64,000 nucleotides of DNA from Saprospiraceae bacterium (GCA_016718505.1 JADKDE010000001.1:186001-250000), one strand, 5' to 3'. Positions 46,967 to 55,185 are shown, counted from the stretch's first letter. Numbers and translations are program-made. The notes: generated from the letters alone by a model not told the origin.

Positions 46967-47482
46967 ATGAAAATAATCAATAAATTGAATTCACTTCCGA
47001 ATTTGAATGAAAAGCTATTTAATTGCTGCGGAAGTACTTCTTGGGTTTCCAAAATGATACAAAGCAAACCTTTTTTATCTAAAAAAGATTTGTTTGATAA
47101 ATCTGAAAAAAATTGGGAATCCTGTGATAAAAAAGACTTTTTAGAGGCTTTTACCCATCACCCAAAAATTGGTGATATTAATTCGTTAAAACAAAAATTT
47201 GCCAATACGCTCCATTGGGCTTCCAACGAGCAAGCTTCAGTAAGCAACGCGGACATGAAGACTTTAGAGCTATTACAACAAAAAAACATTGAATATGAAC
47301 AAAAATATGGCTATATATTCATCGTCTGTGCTACTGGGAAATCAGCTGAAGAAATGCTAACCATCCTTCTTTCAAGGTTAGAAAATGACCCCAACGAAGA
47401 AATTTTAGTAGCCGCAAACGAACAATCGAAAATAACCACCATCCGATTAAATAAACTCCTAAATGAATTAACAGAATCATGA
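46967..47482 (+). CDS. uraD: 2-oxo-4-hydroxy-4-carboxy-5-ureidoimidazoline decarboxylase
   Basis: A 171-residue all-helical enzyme that converts OHCU to S-(+)-allantoin in uric-acid degradation. The family signature FTHHPKIGD with the catalytic histidine is present, as is SNEQASVSNAD and the C-terminal RLENDPNEEILVAANEQSKI with ITTIRLNKLL. ATG 46967 starts just after the allantoicase stop and is preferred to a GTG 21 bases earlier inside allantoicase. The end overlaps uraH by four bases (ATGA), showing translational coupling. Confidence 0.93.
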   Translation: MKIINKLNSLPNLNEKLFNCCGSTSWVSKMIQSKPFLSKKDLFDKSEKNWESCDKKDFLEAFTHHPKIGDINSLKQKFANTLHWASNEQASVSNADMKTLELLQQKNIEYEQKYGYIFIVCATGKSAEEMLTILLSRLENDPNEEILVAANEQSKITTIRLNKLLNELTES

Positions 47483-47820
47483 GCCAAATTACCACCCACA
47501 TACTAGATACAGCTAAAGGTTGCCCTGCCCATGGCGTAAGGATCGAATTATTCCATCAAAAAATCGATTTATCCTGGATAAAATTATCAGAAGGAACTAC
47601 CAATGATGACGGAAGAATCCCTAATTTAATACCACATGAATCACCTTTGGATTTCGGACTGTATAAAATGGTGTTTTACGTAGAGTCGTATTTTAATGCT
47701 TGCAGAGTCCAAGGTTTCTACCCAAAAGTTGAAATCGAGTTTTTCATTCGCGATGAATCTCACTATCATATTCCTTTGCTTTTATCACCATTTGGATATT
47801 CGACTTATAGAGGAAGTTAG
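47479..47820 (+). CDS. uraH: 5-hydroxyisourate hydrolase (transthyretin-like)
   Basis: A 113-residue enzyme that opens 5-hydroxyisourate to OHCU, the substrate of UraD. The N-terminal TTHILDTAKGCPAHGVRIEL carries the active-site histidine, and the protein ends with the diagnostic HYHIPLLLSPFGYSTYRGS, including the terminal YRGS tetrapeptide. No export signal is seen, so it acts in the cytoplasm. The ATGA overlap with uraD couples the two. Uricase and allantoinase genes are not in the window. Confidence 0.95.
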   Translation: MSQITTHILDTAKGCPAHGVRIELFHQKIDLSWIKLSEGTTNDDGRIPNLIPHESPLDFGLYKMVFYVESYFNACRVQGFYPKVEIEFFIRDESHYHIPLLLSPFGYSTYRGS

Positions 47821-47841
47821 GTGTAAGCACATTTATTTTCT

Positions 47842-47849
47842 TATCTTTG
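47842..47849 (+). promoter_or_regulatory. Candidate -7 promoter box for parB
   Basis: TATCTTTG, an exact TAnnTTTG match, 28 bases before the parB ATG at 47878 and 22 bases after uraH. Confidence 0.5.
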
Positions 47850-47877
47850 TGGCTTAATGTAATAGAAGTCAATATTC

Positions 47878-48777
47878 ATGGCAAAAGCTAATAAAAAAGA
47901 TCTTGGGAAAGGCATCAGAGCATTGTTAACAAATCTCGATGACGAAATTGAAGAAAATGTTGAAGTCGTAGTCAAAGAATTGTCCAGCAATGTTGCTATG
48001 ATTCCATTGTCAAAGATAGAAGTAAATCCATACCAACCAAGGACTGAATTTGAAATTCAAGCGCTGCAGGAATTGAGCCAATCTATTCTTACCTATGGTT
48101 TAATACAGCCCCTGACGGTACGACGCCTTAATGCCGACACCTACCAATTAATTTCTGGTGAGAGACGACTTAGGGCCTCTACAATGGCAGGATTGGAGGA
48201 AGTGCCTGCTTATATTAGGCTTGCCGACGATCAAGGTATGTTAGAAATGGCTTTGGTTGAAAATATTCAGCGAAGAGACCTTAATGCCGTAGAAATTGCA
48301 ATATCCTATCAGCGTTTGATGGATGAATGTAAACTTACACACGAAAGTCTTTCTAATCGTGTAGGTAAAGATAGATCCACTGTCACCAATTATGTCAGAC
48401 TGCTAAAACTGCCTCCAGAAATACAAAATGCCATCAAAAACAACCAGATAACCATGGGTCATGCCAGATCATTGGTAGGCATCCCTGATATTGCTTTTCA
48501 ACTTTCTTTGTTTCATCAAATTTTGCGAGAAGGGCTCTCAGTTAGAGCTACTGAGCTCATCACTCAGTCCTATGGAAAGCCATCCCAGAAAAAACCACAA
48601 AATGGGAATACCAATTCTATTACCCCCCAAATCAAAGATATTCAAGACAAATTAAGTCGAATTTTAGGTTCAAAAGTACAGTTGAAAGTTAACTCGGATG
48701 GGTCAGGAAAAATTGAAATCCTTTTCAATTCTAATGACTCCCTATCCCATATTTTAGACCGATTAGAAAGTCAATAA
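47878..48777 (+). CDS. parB: Chromosome partitioning protein ParB/Spo0J
   Basis: A 299-residue ParB: nuclease-like CTP-binding domain with IEVNPYQPRTEFE and the GERRLRASTMAGL motif, KorB-type helix-turn-helix (LTHESLSNRVGKDRSTVTNYVRLLKLP split), and a C-terminal dimerisation segment. The start follows the general MAKANKKDLGKGIRALL pattern of Bacteroidota ParB. parA, usually directly upstream, is missing here, the place being taken by uraH. The DUF5683 gene follows, as in many Bacteroidota. Confidence 0.95.
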   Translation: MAKANKKDLGKGIRALLTNLDDEIEENVEVVVKELSSNVAMIPLSKIEVNPYQPRTEFEIQALQELSQSILTYGLIQPLTVRRLNADTYQLISGERRLRASTMAGLEEVPAYIRLADDQGMLEMALVENIQRRDLNAVEIAISYQRLMDECKLTHESLSNRVGKDRSTVTNYVRLLKLPPEIQNAIKNNQITMGHARSLVGIPDIAFQLSLFHQILREGLSVRATELITQSYGKPSQKKPQNGNTNSITPQIKDIQDKLSRILGSKVQLKVNSDGSGKIEILFNSNDSLSHILDRLESQ

Positions 48778-48790
48778 ATAAATACTGAGA

Positions 48791-49333
48791 TTGATTAATC
48801 GAAAATATATAGCCGTAGTATTTATATTCCTAAGCATATTTTTTATTAATAAAAACAATGCTCAAGACTCGGTCAATGTCCTAAAGCGAGCTCAGATTTC
48901 TCCTAGAGTACCTAAAAAAGCTGCCCTTTGGGGCATATTGCCATCAGGCGGACAGTTTTACAATAAAAGATACTGGAAAGTGCCTTTGGTACTCGGTGCG
49001 CTTGGTGGGCTATACTATTGGACAGAATACAATAGGTCGTATTACACCCAGTTCAAGGGTTATTTTGAAGACAAATTATTGGGAAATCCAATACCCTCGC
49101 CTTATGATCGATTGACAAACCAACAATTATTCAATTTCAAGCAGATATTCAGAAAAGATTTAGAAAGATCCTATATTTTTTTAGCATTGGCCTATTTGGT
49201 GTCCATTGCTGAGGCTTTCACCGATGCTCATTTGCATTCATTTGACATATCGGATAATATTTCCTTGTCCCCTGCTCCAAGCCAACCATACATACTTGGT
49301 GCGGGTATAACAATAACTTTAGGGCGGAAATAA
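48791..49333 (+). CDS. DUF5683 family membrane protein
   Basis: A 180-residue protein with a signal peptide (ending NKNNAQD) and the family core KAALWGILPSGGQFYNKRYW, then hydrophobic segments (VPLVLGALGGLYYWTEYNR; YIFLALAYLVSIAEAFTDA). In Bacteroidota it is commonly encoded next to parB, sometimes followed by dapB and signal-peptidase genes, but here it stands last. The start is a TTG at 48791. The function is unknown. Confidence 0.85.
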   Translation: MINRKYIAVVFIFLSIFFINKNNAQDSVNVLKRAQISPRVPKKAALWGILPSGGQFYNKRYWKVPLVLGALGGLYYWTEYNRSYYTQFKGYFEDKLLGNPIPSPYDRLTNQQLFNFKQIFRKDLERSYIFLALAYLVSIAEAFTDAHLHSFDISDNISLSPAPSQPYILGAGITITLGRK

Positions 49334-49525
49334 ATCATTGAGCTTTTCTAGAAATTTACGAGTATTAGTTGAGGTGGAACTTACAGCTTAGTACTAAACT
49401 TTAAGCCATCTATATCTGAAAAAGTGCTAACTCGGTCCAATTCTTCCCTAAAAGGATAAATTATTAAAAAACATTTAAGGCAATATAATTTTTTCGTCTA
49501 GGCCGAATTAGGAAAAAGTAAATGA

Positions 49526-50191
49526 CTAATCTATATATGGACAATGGACAAATTTATTTTCATCAACAATAAATGCTGTCAAAAAGCCATATCCCTCTTG
49601 TCCTACATAAACGCATCCTGAGTCGAGATTTATACAATTTCCTGTTTGTGAAATGATGTAATCTAAGGGTCTTGGAGTATGGCCGTGTATCATTCTGTAA
49701 ATTCCCAATTCGGATCTATCCGTCTCGAAATTTCGTCCCCATAATAACTCATCTTCATCTTCAAAAAAACCCTCCCCTAAATTAAAATTTAATGTACCAT
49801 GCACAAAAACATCTTCTCCTTTTCGAAAATACATTTTTGTACTTTTTAAAAAATCAATATAAATATCTGGGATCTCTTCAATATAATCAATGCCCATGCT
49901 TTGCATAGTTTGCTTCCCTCCTGCTTCCAACCATGCACCGAACAAATCTTCATCTTCCAGCCCTTCCAGAAGCATTTGTTCGTGATTTCCTCTCAGTGAA
50001 ATAATTTGATACCCATTTAGATTTAATCCGATTATTGTGTCTAAAACCCCAGAACTATTTGGCCCTCTATCCACATAATCTCCCAAAAAGATAATACAAT
50101 CATCTTTATTGATTTCTAGTTTATCAAATAATAAATTTAACAATGTTTCATTGCAACCATGAATATCCCCTATGGCTATTGTTCTTGGCAT
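49526..50191 (-). CDS. Metallophosphoesterase, serine/threonine protein phosphatase-like
   Basis: A 221-residue PPP-type calcineurin-like phosphatase. All metal motifs are visible: GDIHGCNETL, GDYVDRGPNSSG, RGNHEQML, a HGTLNFN histidine and HGHTPRP. This is the bacterial PrpA/ApaH-like size class, which includes protein phosphatases and bis(5'-nucleosyl)-tetraphosphatases; sequence alone does not decide. It is followed upstream by the SPFH gene on the same strand (39 bases). The 192 bases beyond its 3' end hold no gene. Confidence 0.9.
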   Translation of the reverse strand: MPRTIAIGDIHGCNETLLNLLFDKLEINKDDCIIFLGDYVDRGPNSSGVLDTIIGLNLNGYQIISLRGNHEQMLLEGLEDEDLFGAWLEAGGKQTMQSMGIDYIEEIPDIYIDFLKSTKMYFRKGEDVFVHGTLNFNLGEGFFEDEDELLWGRNFETDRSELGIYRMIHGHTPRPLDYIISQTGNCINLDSGCVYVGQEGYGFLTAFIVDENKFVHCPYID

Positions 50192-50230
50192 TTCAACTTC
50201 TATTTAGATCAATGTCATGACTCCTCCTGC

Positions 50231-50452
50231 TTAGTTTTTTGTATCTAAAATTAAAGGTGTATTTGACTTACCCATGATTACTATTTTGGCATTTTGGCTT
50301 TGGGCTAATTCCTTTTGAGCCTTTATTTGCTCATATATCAATTGTTTTTCAGTAAGCCCCGAGGCAATTATTTTTTGATACTCAGCTATCCCAAGTGCTT
50401 CTATTCTCTTGCGTTCCGCCTCTTGCTTCTCTTTCTTTAGAATAAACTGCAT
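50231..50452 (-). CDS. SPFH/prohibitin-like protein, C-terminal part
   Basis: C-terminal 73 residues of a prohibitin-like (SPFH/band 7) protein, starting within the coiled coil (MQFILKKEKQEAERKRIEAL) and ending in SGLTEKQLIYEQIKAQKELAQ and a tail. The rest is encoded at 50437-50928 in another frame. One A is missing in the A4 run (plus strand T4 at 50497-50500); adding it would give GLKTAIEDKISAEQDADK leading into this part, exactly the family pattern. The ATG at 50452 is internal. Confidence 0.8.
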   Translation of the reverse strand: MQFILKKEKQEAERKRIEALGIAEYQKIIASGLTEKQLIYEQIKAQKELAQSQNAKIVIMGKSNTPLILDTKN

Positions 50453-51047
50453 TTTATCAGCATCTTGTTCGGCGCTGATTTTATCTTCAATAGCGGTTTT
50501 AACCCTGAAGGCAAAGTTATATTTCTTATTAATAATTGCTCCAAAATCAAACCCCTAGAAGTAAAATCCTTTTCTATACTTTTAAATATCTTATTTTGAA
50601 ACTCATCCCTTTTCCCTGAAAACAATGATACCGCTTCATAGTAAACCGCATTGTCTCTTATTTTGGTTCGAGTAAGAGGTCTTACTATCTTATTGACAAA
50701 GTCAGCACCAGTTTCTCTCAACAGCCTTGGCCCTTCACTTGGAATAATTCTAAATAAGACAGTCAGATCCAAAGTAACTTCTAATCCATCGGACGTAAGT
50801 ACACGGATGGCATCGTCACCCATTTTATCTCCTTCATCGTGTACATTACTCATGGTGTAGTTATAGGTTCGTGTATCCAATTCTTTTATTATCAACAACG
50901 GATTTATAAAATGAAGCCCGCTTTCCAAATAATCGTCTTCAACTTTACCAAATAGGGTTTTTACACCAATTTTTCCTGTATCGACTTGAACAAAGCAAGC
51001 AAATATTACTCCCAGTAAAAAAATAAAAATGAAGATTTAGTTATCAA
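50437..51047 (-). CDS. SPFH/prohibitin-like membrane protein, N-terminal part
   Basis: N-terminal part of a prohibitin-family protein that forms oligomeric rings at the membrane and modulates proteases. From ATG 50928 the sequence is in frame through the SPFH core (DDAIRVLTSDGLEVTLDLTV, RTKIRDNAVYYEAVSLFSG). The frame is open further upstream, giving FVQVDTGKIGVKTLFGKVED and a hydrophobic anchor, but no ATG. A TTG at 51047 (MITKSSFLFF) fits if one base is added to the seven-A run at 51017-51023 on the plus strand. The 3' end is broken at 50497-50500. The start is uncertain. Confidence 0.72.
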
Positions 51048-51060
51048 GAGCTTATTTTAG

Positions 51061-51138
51061 CTAATTTTTGAATTTCAGATTTTGTAAAATAAAAATGCTT
51101 ATCAAGAATCCGATAAAACCCAGTACAATTAAAACCAT
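51061..51138 (-). CDS. Possible 25-residue single-helix membrane peptide
   Basis: A tiny open frame starting with ATG at 51138 and ending at 51061, upstream of the SPFH gene on the same strand by 13 bases. It encodes one hydrophobic helix (MVLIVLGFIGFLISIFILQ) followed by a short basic tail. Size, topology and position are those of small membrane proteins that partner larger membrane proteins, but such short AT-rich frames also arise by chance. Confidence 0.3.
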   Translation of the reverse strand: MVLIVLGFIGFLISIFILQNLKFKN

Positions 51139-51234
51139 AGATGATATTTAGGTTTATAACAATTGTACTAAAATATTAATTCCAAGAATGAATAATAATA
51201 GCGTATTTTTCGACCAAATAGGATAATTCACCTA

Positions 51235-52005
51235 TCAATTTAATTGATCGAATAAATCGCTAGCTTTTTGTTTGTAAAGAGAAGATGGCGAGGCTTGTAT
51301 ATCGTTCAAAATTTGTTTTGCAGAATCAAAATCTTTGGTTTTTACATAGGATAATGCCAAAAACCAAGAAGCATCATCAAAATAAATTTTTCCGTTTATC
51401 CTAGCATCTTCAAAATAAGAAATGGCTTTAGGATAGTTTTCCAGCTCTAAATAACACATACCGCGCCAAAAAATTAATTCTTCAGCTCTAGGTTTTGAAT
51501 TGGCCAGATTATCCAGCTTTTGCAATGCATTTTCGTACTTTGATTGATTATAGTCTTCGGCTATATCAATAGGGAGATTGTCAAGGGTTAATTCACTGAT
51601 AGAATTAGATCCCCTTGTATTTGTACCCTCGTCCATCGCCAATACCTGATGATATTGGCTGAAAAGTTTGTCGTTTTGAGTTAATTTTTTGTATTCGTGA
51701 ATGCAATAAAGTGAAACTAATATTAGTCCGAGGGAAGCAGCGATGGTCAAAAACCATTTTGCAGAAACAAGCGGAATTACTTTTCTTTCCCTAATGCCCA
51801 TTTCTTCGATGCTAAATTTCTTATTCAATAAAGTAGGATCGAGCTGATAGGCTTCAATAGCACCTGAACAGAGCTCACATGAATTGAGATGATGCTCTAC
51901 CCGTCTTTGAGAAGCCTTGTCCCCTTTCTGGAGGATATATCGCTCCATTTCATCTTTAGAAAGACAATCTGAATCGTTAAATATTGATGATGTATTCTTT
52001 TTCAT
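51235..52005 (-). CDS. Putative anti-sigma factor: zinc-finger, TM helix and TPR-like tail
   Basis: A 256-residue protein with an N-terminal ZAS/zf-HC2 segment (HHLNSCELCSGAIEAYQ), one transmembrane helix (about 85-103, WFLTIAASLGLILVSLY) and a periplasmic C-terminal part with TPR-like pairs (EELIFWRGMCYLELENYPKAISYFEDA; DASWFLALSYVKTKDFDSAK). It overlaps the ECF sigma gene by 4 bases, as anti-sigma factors usually do, and probably holds that sigma factor until an envelope signal is sensed by its tail. Confidence 0.8.
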   Translation of the reverse strand: MKKNTSSIFNDSDCLSKDEMERYILQKGDKASQRRVEHHLNSCELCSGAIEAYQLDPTLLNKKFSIEEMGIRERKVIPLVSAKWFLTIAASLGLILVSLYCIHEYKKLTQNDKLFSQYHQVLAMDEGTNTRGSNSISELTLDNLPIDIAEDYNQSKYENALQKLDNLANSKPRAEELIFWRGMCYLELENYPKAISYFEDARINGKIYFDDASWFLALSYVKTKDFDSAKQILNDIQASPSSLYKQKASDLFDQLN

Positions 52006-52580
52006 AATTTCTCTCTTGGTTTAGAAGAAAGACAGATTTTCAAATTCCTTTTAGCGTTTTGTATATAACTTTTTATTTCATTAAAACTAAAACTGCTCCT
52101 CTGTTCGATCTCCTTGTAACTCAATTCTTCAAAATAAAAATACTTTATACACTCCCTCTGGTTGGTTGGAAGTTGGTCGATACATTCTAAAAGTTGATTT
52201 TCGGTTCTGTCTCTATCCTGTTCACCACTAAGACGAATTTCAGCTTGATTTTCCACAATTGTTTCCAAATTATTTGAAAATTTTTCTTTACTGCTTCTTT
52301 CAAACTTAGCTTTTCTAAAGTGGTCAATTATGGTATTTTTTGTGATAGAGAGCGTAAAGTAGCGGATATTCTCGACTTTATTTCTTTTTAGCGAAGCATA
52401 AAGTTTTTCCAATACTTGCTGAGTTATGTCTGATGTAATGGCCTCATCTTTTACCTTCGAATAGGTGTAACCAAATATTATCGGATAATACTTTTCCAAT
52501 AATTTATTCAATATCTGCTCATCAGCCTTGGCTACATATTGTGTTAAGAGTATATTATCATTATCATTTGAATAATTCAA
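52002..52580 (-). CDS. ECF-type RNA polymerase sigma factor
   Basis: A 192-residue sigma-70 family factor of ECF size. Region 2 is seen in LLEKYYPIIFGYTYSKVKDE and YFTLSITKNTIIDHFRKAKF; region 4 in QLPTNQRECIKYFYFEELSYKEIEQ followed by SFNEIKSYIQNAKRNLK. The stop overlaps the next gene, an anti-sigma-like membrane protein, so the two form a regulator pair. Its targets are unknown. Confidence 0.88.
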   Translation of the reverse strand: MNYSNDNDNILLTQYVAKADEQILNKLLEKYYPIIFGYTYSKVKDEAITSDITQQVLEKLYASLKRNKVENIRYFTLSITKNTIIDHFRKAKFERSSKEKFSNNLETIVENQAEIRLSGEQDRDRTENQLLECIDQLPTNQRECIKYFYFEELSYKEIEQRSSFSFNEIKSYIQNAKRNLKICLSSKPREKL

Positions 52581-52697
52581 ATTCGGAGATTTTTATATCT
52601 ACATCATTTAATATGCAAAATTATAACTATTTTCTTATTATTATTAAAAAAGGAACAAAAATTAGTGCACTACATTTTTTCAAAAAATGAATTTGTA

Positions 52698-53659
52698 CTA
52701 CAAAATATTTTCAACAATTTTGTCTTCTGTAATTCCTTCTGCTTCTGCCTTATAATTTTTTACGACTCTATGTCTCAAAACATATGGAGCTATAGCTTGT
52801 ACGTCTTCTATATCTGGCGAGTATTTTTTCCATTCAATGCAGCATGACATTTTGCACCTAAAACTAAAAATTGAGAAGCACGAGGACCAGCACCCCAAGA
52901 AATGTATTGATTTACAAAATCCGTCGCATTGGGTGTTTTTGGCCTAGTCTTCGTTGCCAAACCTACAGCATATTCCAACACATTGTCTGCTATCGGGATC
53001 CTTTTTATCAACCCTTGAAAATATTTAATTTGATCCGAATTTACAATACTTCTAAGTACTACATTTTGTTCTGATGTAGTCCTTTTTACCACCAGTATTT
53101 CTTCATTATAAGATGGATATCCCAGTGGGATATTAAACATGAATCTGTCCAACTGTGCTTCTGGAAGTGGGTAAGTACCTTCTTGTTCTATTGGATTTTG
53201 GGTGGCCAGTACGAAGAATGGTGACGGCAATGAATGCTTATCTCCAGCAATTGTAACCGTTCTTTCCTGCATAGCTTCTAGCAGGGCGGCCTGTGTTTTT
53301 GGGGGCGTTCTATTTATTTCGTCAGCCAAGATAATATTGGAAAATATGGGACCGCGATTAAATTTAAAATTTCGATCCTTATCAAGAACCTCGGCGCCCA
53401 AAATATCGGAAGGCATCAAGTCTGGAGTAAATTGAATCCGCTTGAAGTCAAGATCTAATACATCAGCTATGGTCGATACTAAAAGTGTCTTTGCTAAACC
53501 AGGCACCCCTACCAACAATGAATGTCCATTGGAAAATAACGATATCAAAACGCCTTTCACCACTTGATCTTGACCTACTATTACCTTTGAAATTTCATTT
53601 TTCAAATCAATACCTGCCTGTGCAAGTGCATCCACTGCCTGAGAATCTGAAGAAAACAT
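52698..53659 (-). CDS. MoxR-type AAA+ ATPase, frame broken near the C-terminus
   Basis: A MoxR ATPase of about 320 residues. Walker A is VGVPGLAKT, Walker B ILADEINR, and the sensor region ATQNPIEQEGTYPLPEAQLDRF is typical of the MoxR proper subfamily. The frame is lost after CHAALNGK; the true continuation YSPDIEDVQAIAPYVLRHR to the end KIVENIL is one frame away to 52698. One base is missing in the T6 run at 52824-52829. MoxR usually sits with DUF58 and VWA genes; none is here. Confidence 0.87.
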
Positions 53660-53742
53660 ATTTAAAGTAATTTAAAATATAAACATGCAAAGATTGACTT
53701 TTTTAGTCTAAATCTTACATATTTAACATTTTTTTAAAAAAA

Positions 53743-54687
53743 TTAGCCTACCATCTTGGAGCTTCGGTCATGTTGTTTGGCAGCATAAGCCAAGGCAGCT
53801 TCTCTGACCCATTCTCCATTTTCATGCGCTTTGATACGCGTTTGGATTCTATCTTTATTGCAGGGGCCATCTCCTTTTACCACAGTCCAAAATTCATCCC
53901 AATTAATTTCACCAAATCGATAGCTTTTGGAATTTTCATCCCAGTATAAATCTTTATCAGGGACGGTTAATCCTAAAAATAAAGCTTGTGGAACTGTCGC
54001 ATCGACAAATTTTTGCCTTAACTCATCATTACTAAGTCGTTTTATTCTCCACCTAGTAGATTGCTCACTATTAGGCGAGTCAGAATCCTTAGGCCCAAAC
54101 ATCATTAAAGCAGGCCACCACCATCTATTAAGAGCATCTTGAGCCATTTCCTTCTGTTCGGTTGACCCATTGCTGAGCGTTAACATTATCTGATATCCCT
54201 GTCTCTGATGAAAAGATTCTTCCTTGCATATTCTGACCATAGCACGTGCGTATGGACCATAAGAAGTCCTGCACAAGGCAACTTGGTTCATGATGGCAGC
54301 ACCATCAACAAGCCAACCTATGGCACCCATATCTGCCCATGTAAGCGATGGATAATTAAAAATGCTACTATATTTAGCTTTTCCAGAATGAAGGTCTTCA
54401 ATCATGCTATCACGCGATACACCTAACGTTTCAGCTGCGCTGTACAAATAAAGCCCATGACCACCTTCGTCTTGAACCTTTGCTAACAAGGCTATCTTTC
54501 GCTTCAACGATGGAGCTCTGGTAAGCCAATTAGCTTCTGGTAACATACCTACAACTTCCGAATGCGCGTGTTGGGAGATTTGCCTAACTAGGGTCTTTCT
54601 ATATTCATCAGGCATCCAATCTTGAGGTTCAATCTTGAGATCCTCAGCTATCTTGTTCTCAAACTTTTTTTCTAATGAAATTTCCAC
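53743..54687 (-). CDS. paaA: 1,2-phenylacetyl-CoA epoxidase subunit PaaA
   Basis: A 314-residue catalytic subunit of the phenylacetyl-CoA monooxygenase, a di-iron protein that forms the ring epoxide. Family segments are QDWMPDEYRKTLVRQISQHAHSE split, AKVQDEGGHGLYLYSAAETLG, RICKEESFHQRQGYQIML and WWWPALMMFGPKDSDSPNS, ending FGEINWDEFWTVVKGDGPC. The paaB, C, D, E genes that normally follow are not adjacent; on the downstream side is the moxR gene. A TAAATTTG promoter box precedes it. Confidence 0.94.
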   Translation of the reverse strand: MEISLEKKFENKIAEDLKIEPQDWMPDEYRKTLVRQISQHAHSEVVGMLPEANWLTRAPSLKRKIALLAKVQDEGGHGLYLYSAAETLGVSRDSMIEDLHSGKAKYSSIFNYPSLTWADMGAIGWLVDGAAIMNQVALCRTSYGPYARAMVRICKEESFHQRQGYQIMLTLSNGSTEQKEMAQDALNRWWWPALMMFGPKDSDSPNSEQSTRWRIKRLSNDELRQKFVDATVPQALFLGLTVPDKDLYWDENSKSYRFGEINWDEFWTVVKGDGPCNKDRIQTRIKAHENGEWVREAALAYAAKQHDRSSKMVG

Positions 54688-54703
54688 CGTTATTTTTTTT
54701 TAA

Positions 54704-54711
54704 CAAATTTA
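54704..54711 (-). promoter_or_regulatory. Candidate -7 promoter box for paaA
   Basis: Minus strand TAAATTTG, an exact TAnnTTTG match 17 bases before the paaA start. The surrounding region is extremely AT-rich, so a chance match is possible. Confidence 0.35.
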
Positions 54712-54884
54712 AGCATTTTTATTTACATAAAATAATATTATACAATCACATACAAATCTATTGTTTATATATTATAAATATTTATATGTATAAAAAAGTA
54801 ATAATAATTTATGGAAAAACTAAGCTAAAAACGTCTTTCACTTGAATTTTGTTATCAAGGCCTTAATAATAAATTTCGACACAC

Positions 54885-54915
54885 AATTTATCACTTTACC
54901 AAATTTATCACTTTA
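54885..54915. repeat. Tandem 14-base direct repeat upstream of PUR-domain gene
   Basis: AATTTATCACTTTA occurs twice, at 54885-54898 and 54902-54915, with starts 17 bases apart. It lies 13-43 bases before the ATG at 54928 and could be an operator or part of a promoter. It is in an AT-rich area. Confidence 0.4.
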
Positions 54916-54927
54916 AGTACTATTATT

Positions 54928-55164
54928 ATGAACACGACAACATTTTCAGAATCAAAAATGATTAAATCGGGAGATAGAAACATTTTTGTTGACCTCAAAA
55001 GTTCAAAAACTGGCAAACCGTACGTACATCTTTGCGAATCAAGAATGGTTGATGGCAAGTATGAAAGACAAAGGTTTTATTTATTTGAAAGGGATATTCA
55101 AAAACTTAGTCAAATTTTGAACGACTACAACGCACTTCTTGGTGACGTCAAACTAGAAGAATAA
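54928..55164 (+). CDS. PUR-alpha-like nucleic-acid-binding protein (DUF3276)
   Basis: A 78-residue protein of the DUF3276 family, a bacterial single PUR domain related to eukaryotic Pur-alpha and known from Bacteroidota and Borrelia. The order is GDRNIFVDLKSSKTGKPYVH, then KYERQRFYLFERDIQKLSQIL. PUR domains bind single-stranded DNA or RNA as dimers, so a regulatory role is likely, including autoregulation. A strong terminator follows. The start has a tandem repeat just upstream. Confidence 0.88.
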   Translation: MNTTTFSESKMIKSGDRNIFVDLKSSKTGKPYVHLCESRMVDGKYERQRFYLFERDIQKLSQILNDYNALLGDVKLEE

Positions 55165-55185
55165 CACTCCAAGAGTTATTTTACC

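Noticed and set aside
49334..49525. Search for a tRNA or small RNA in the gap after DUF5683
   Set aside because: No cloverleaf, terminator or conserved motif could be seen; AT-rich spacer only.
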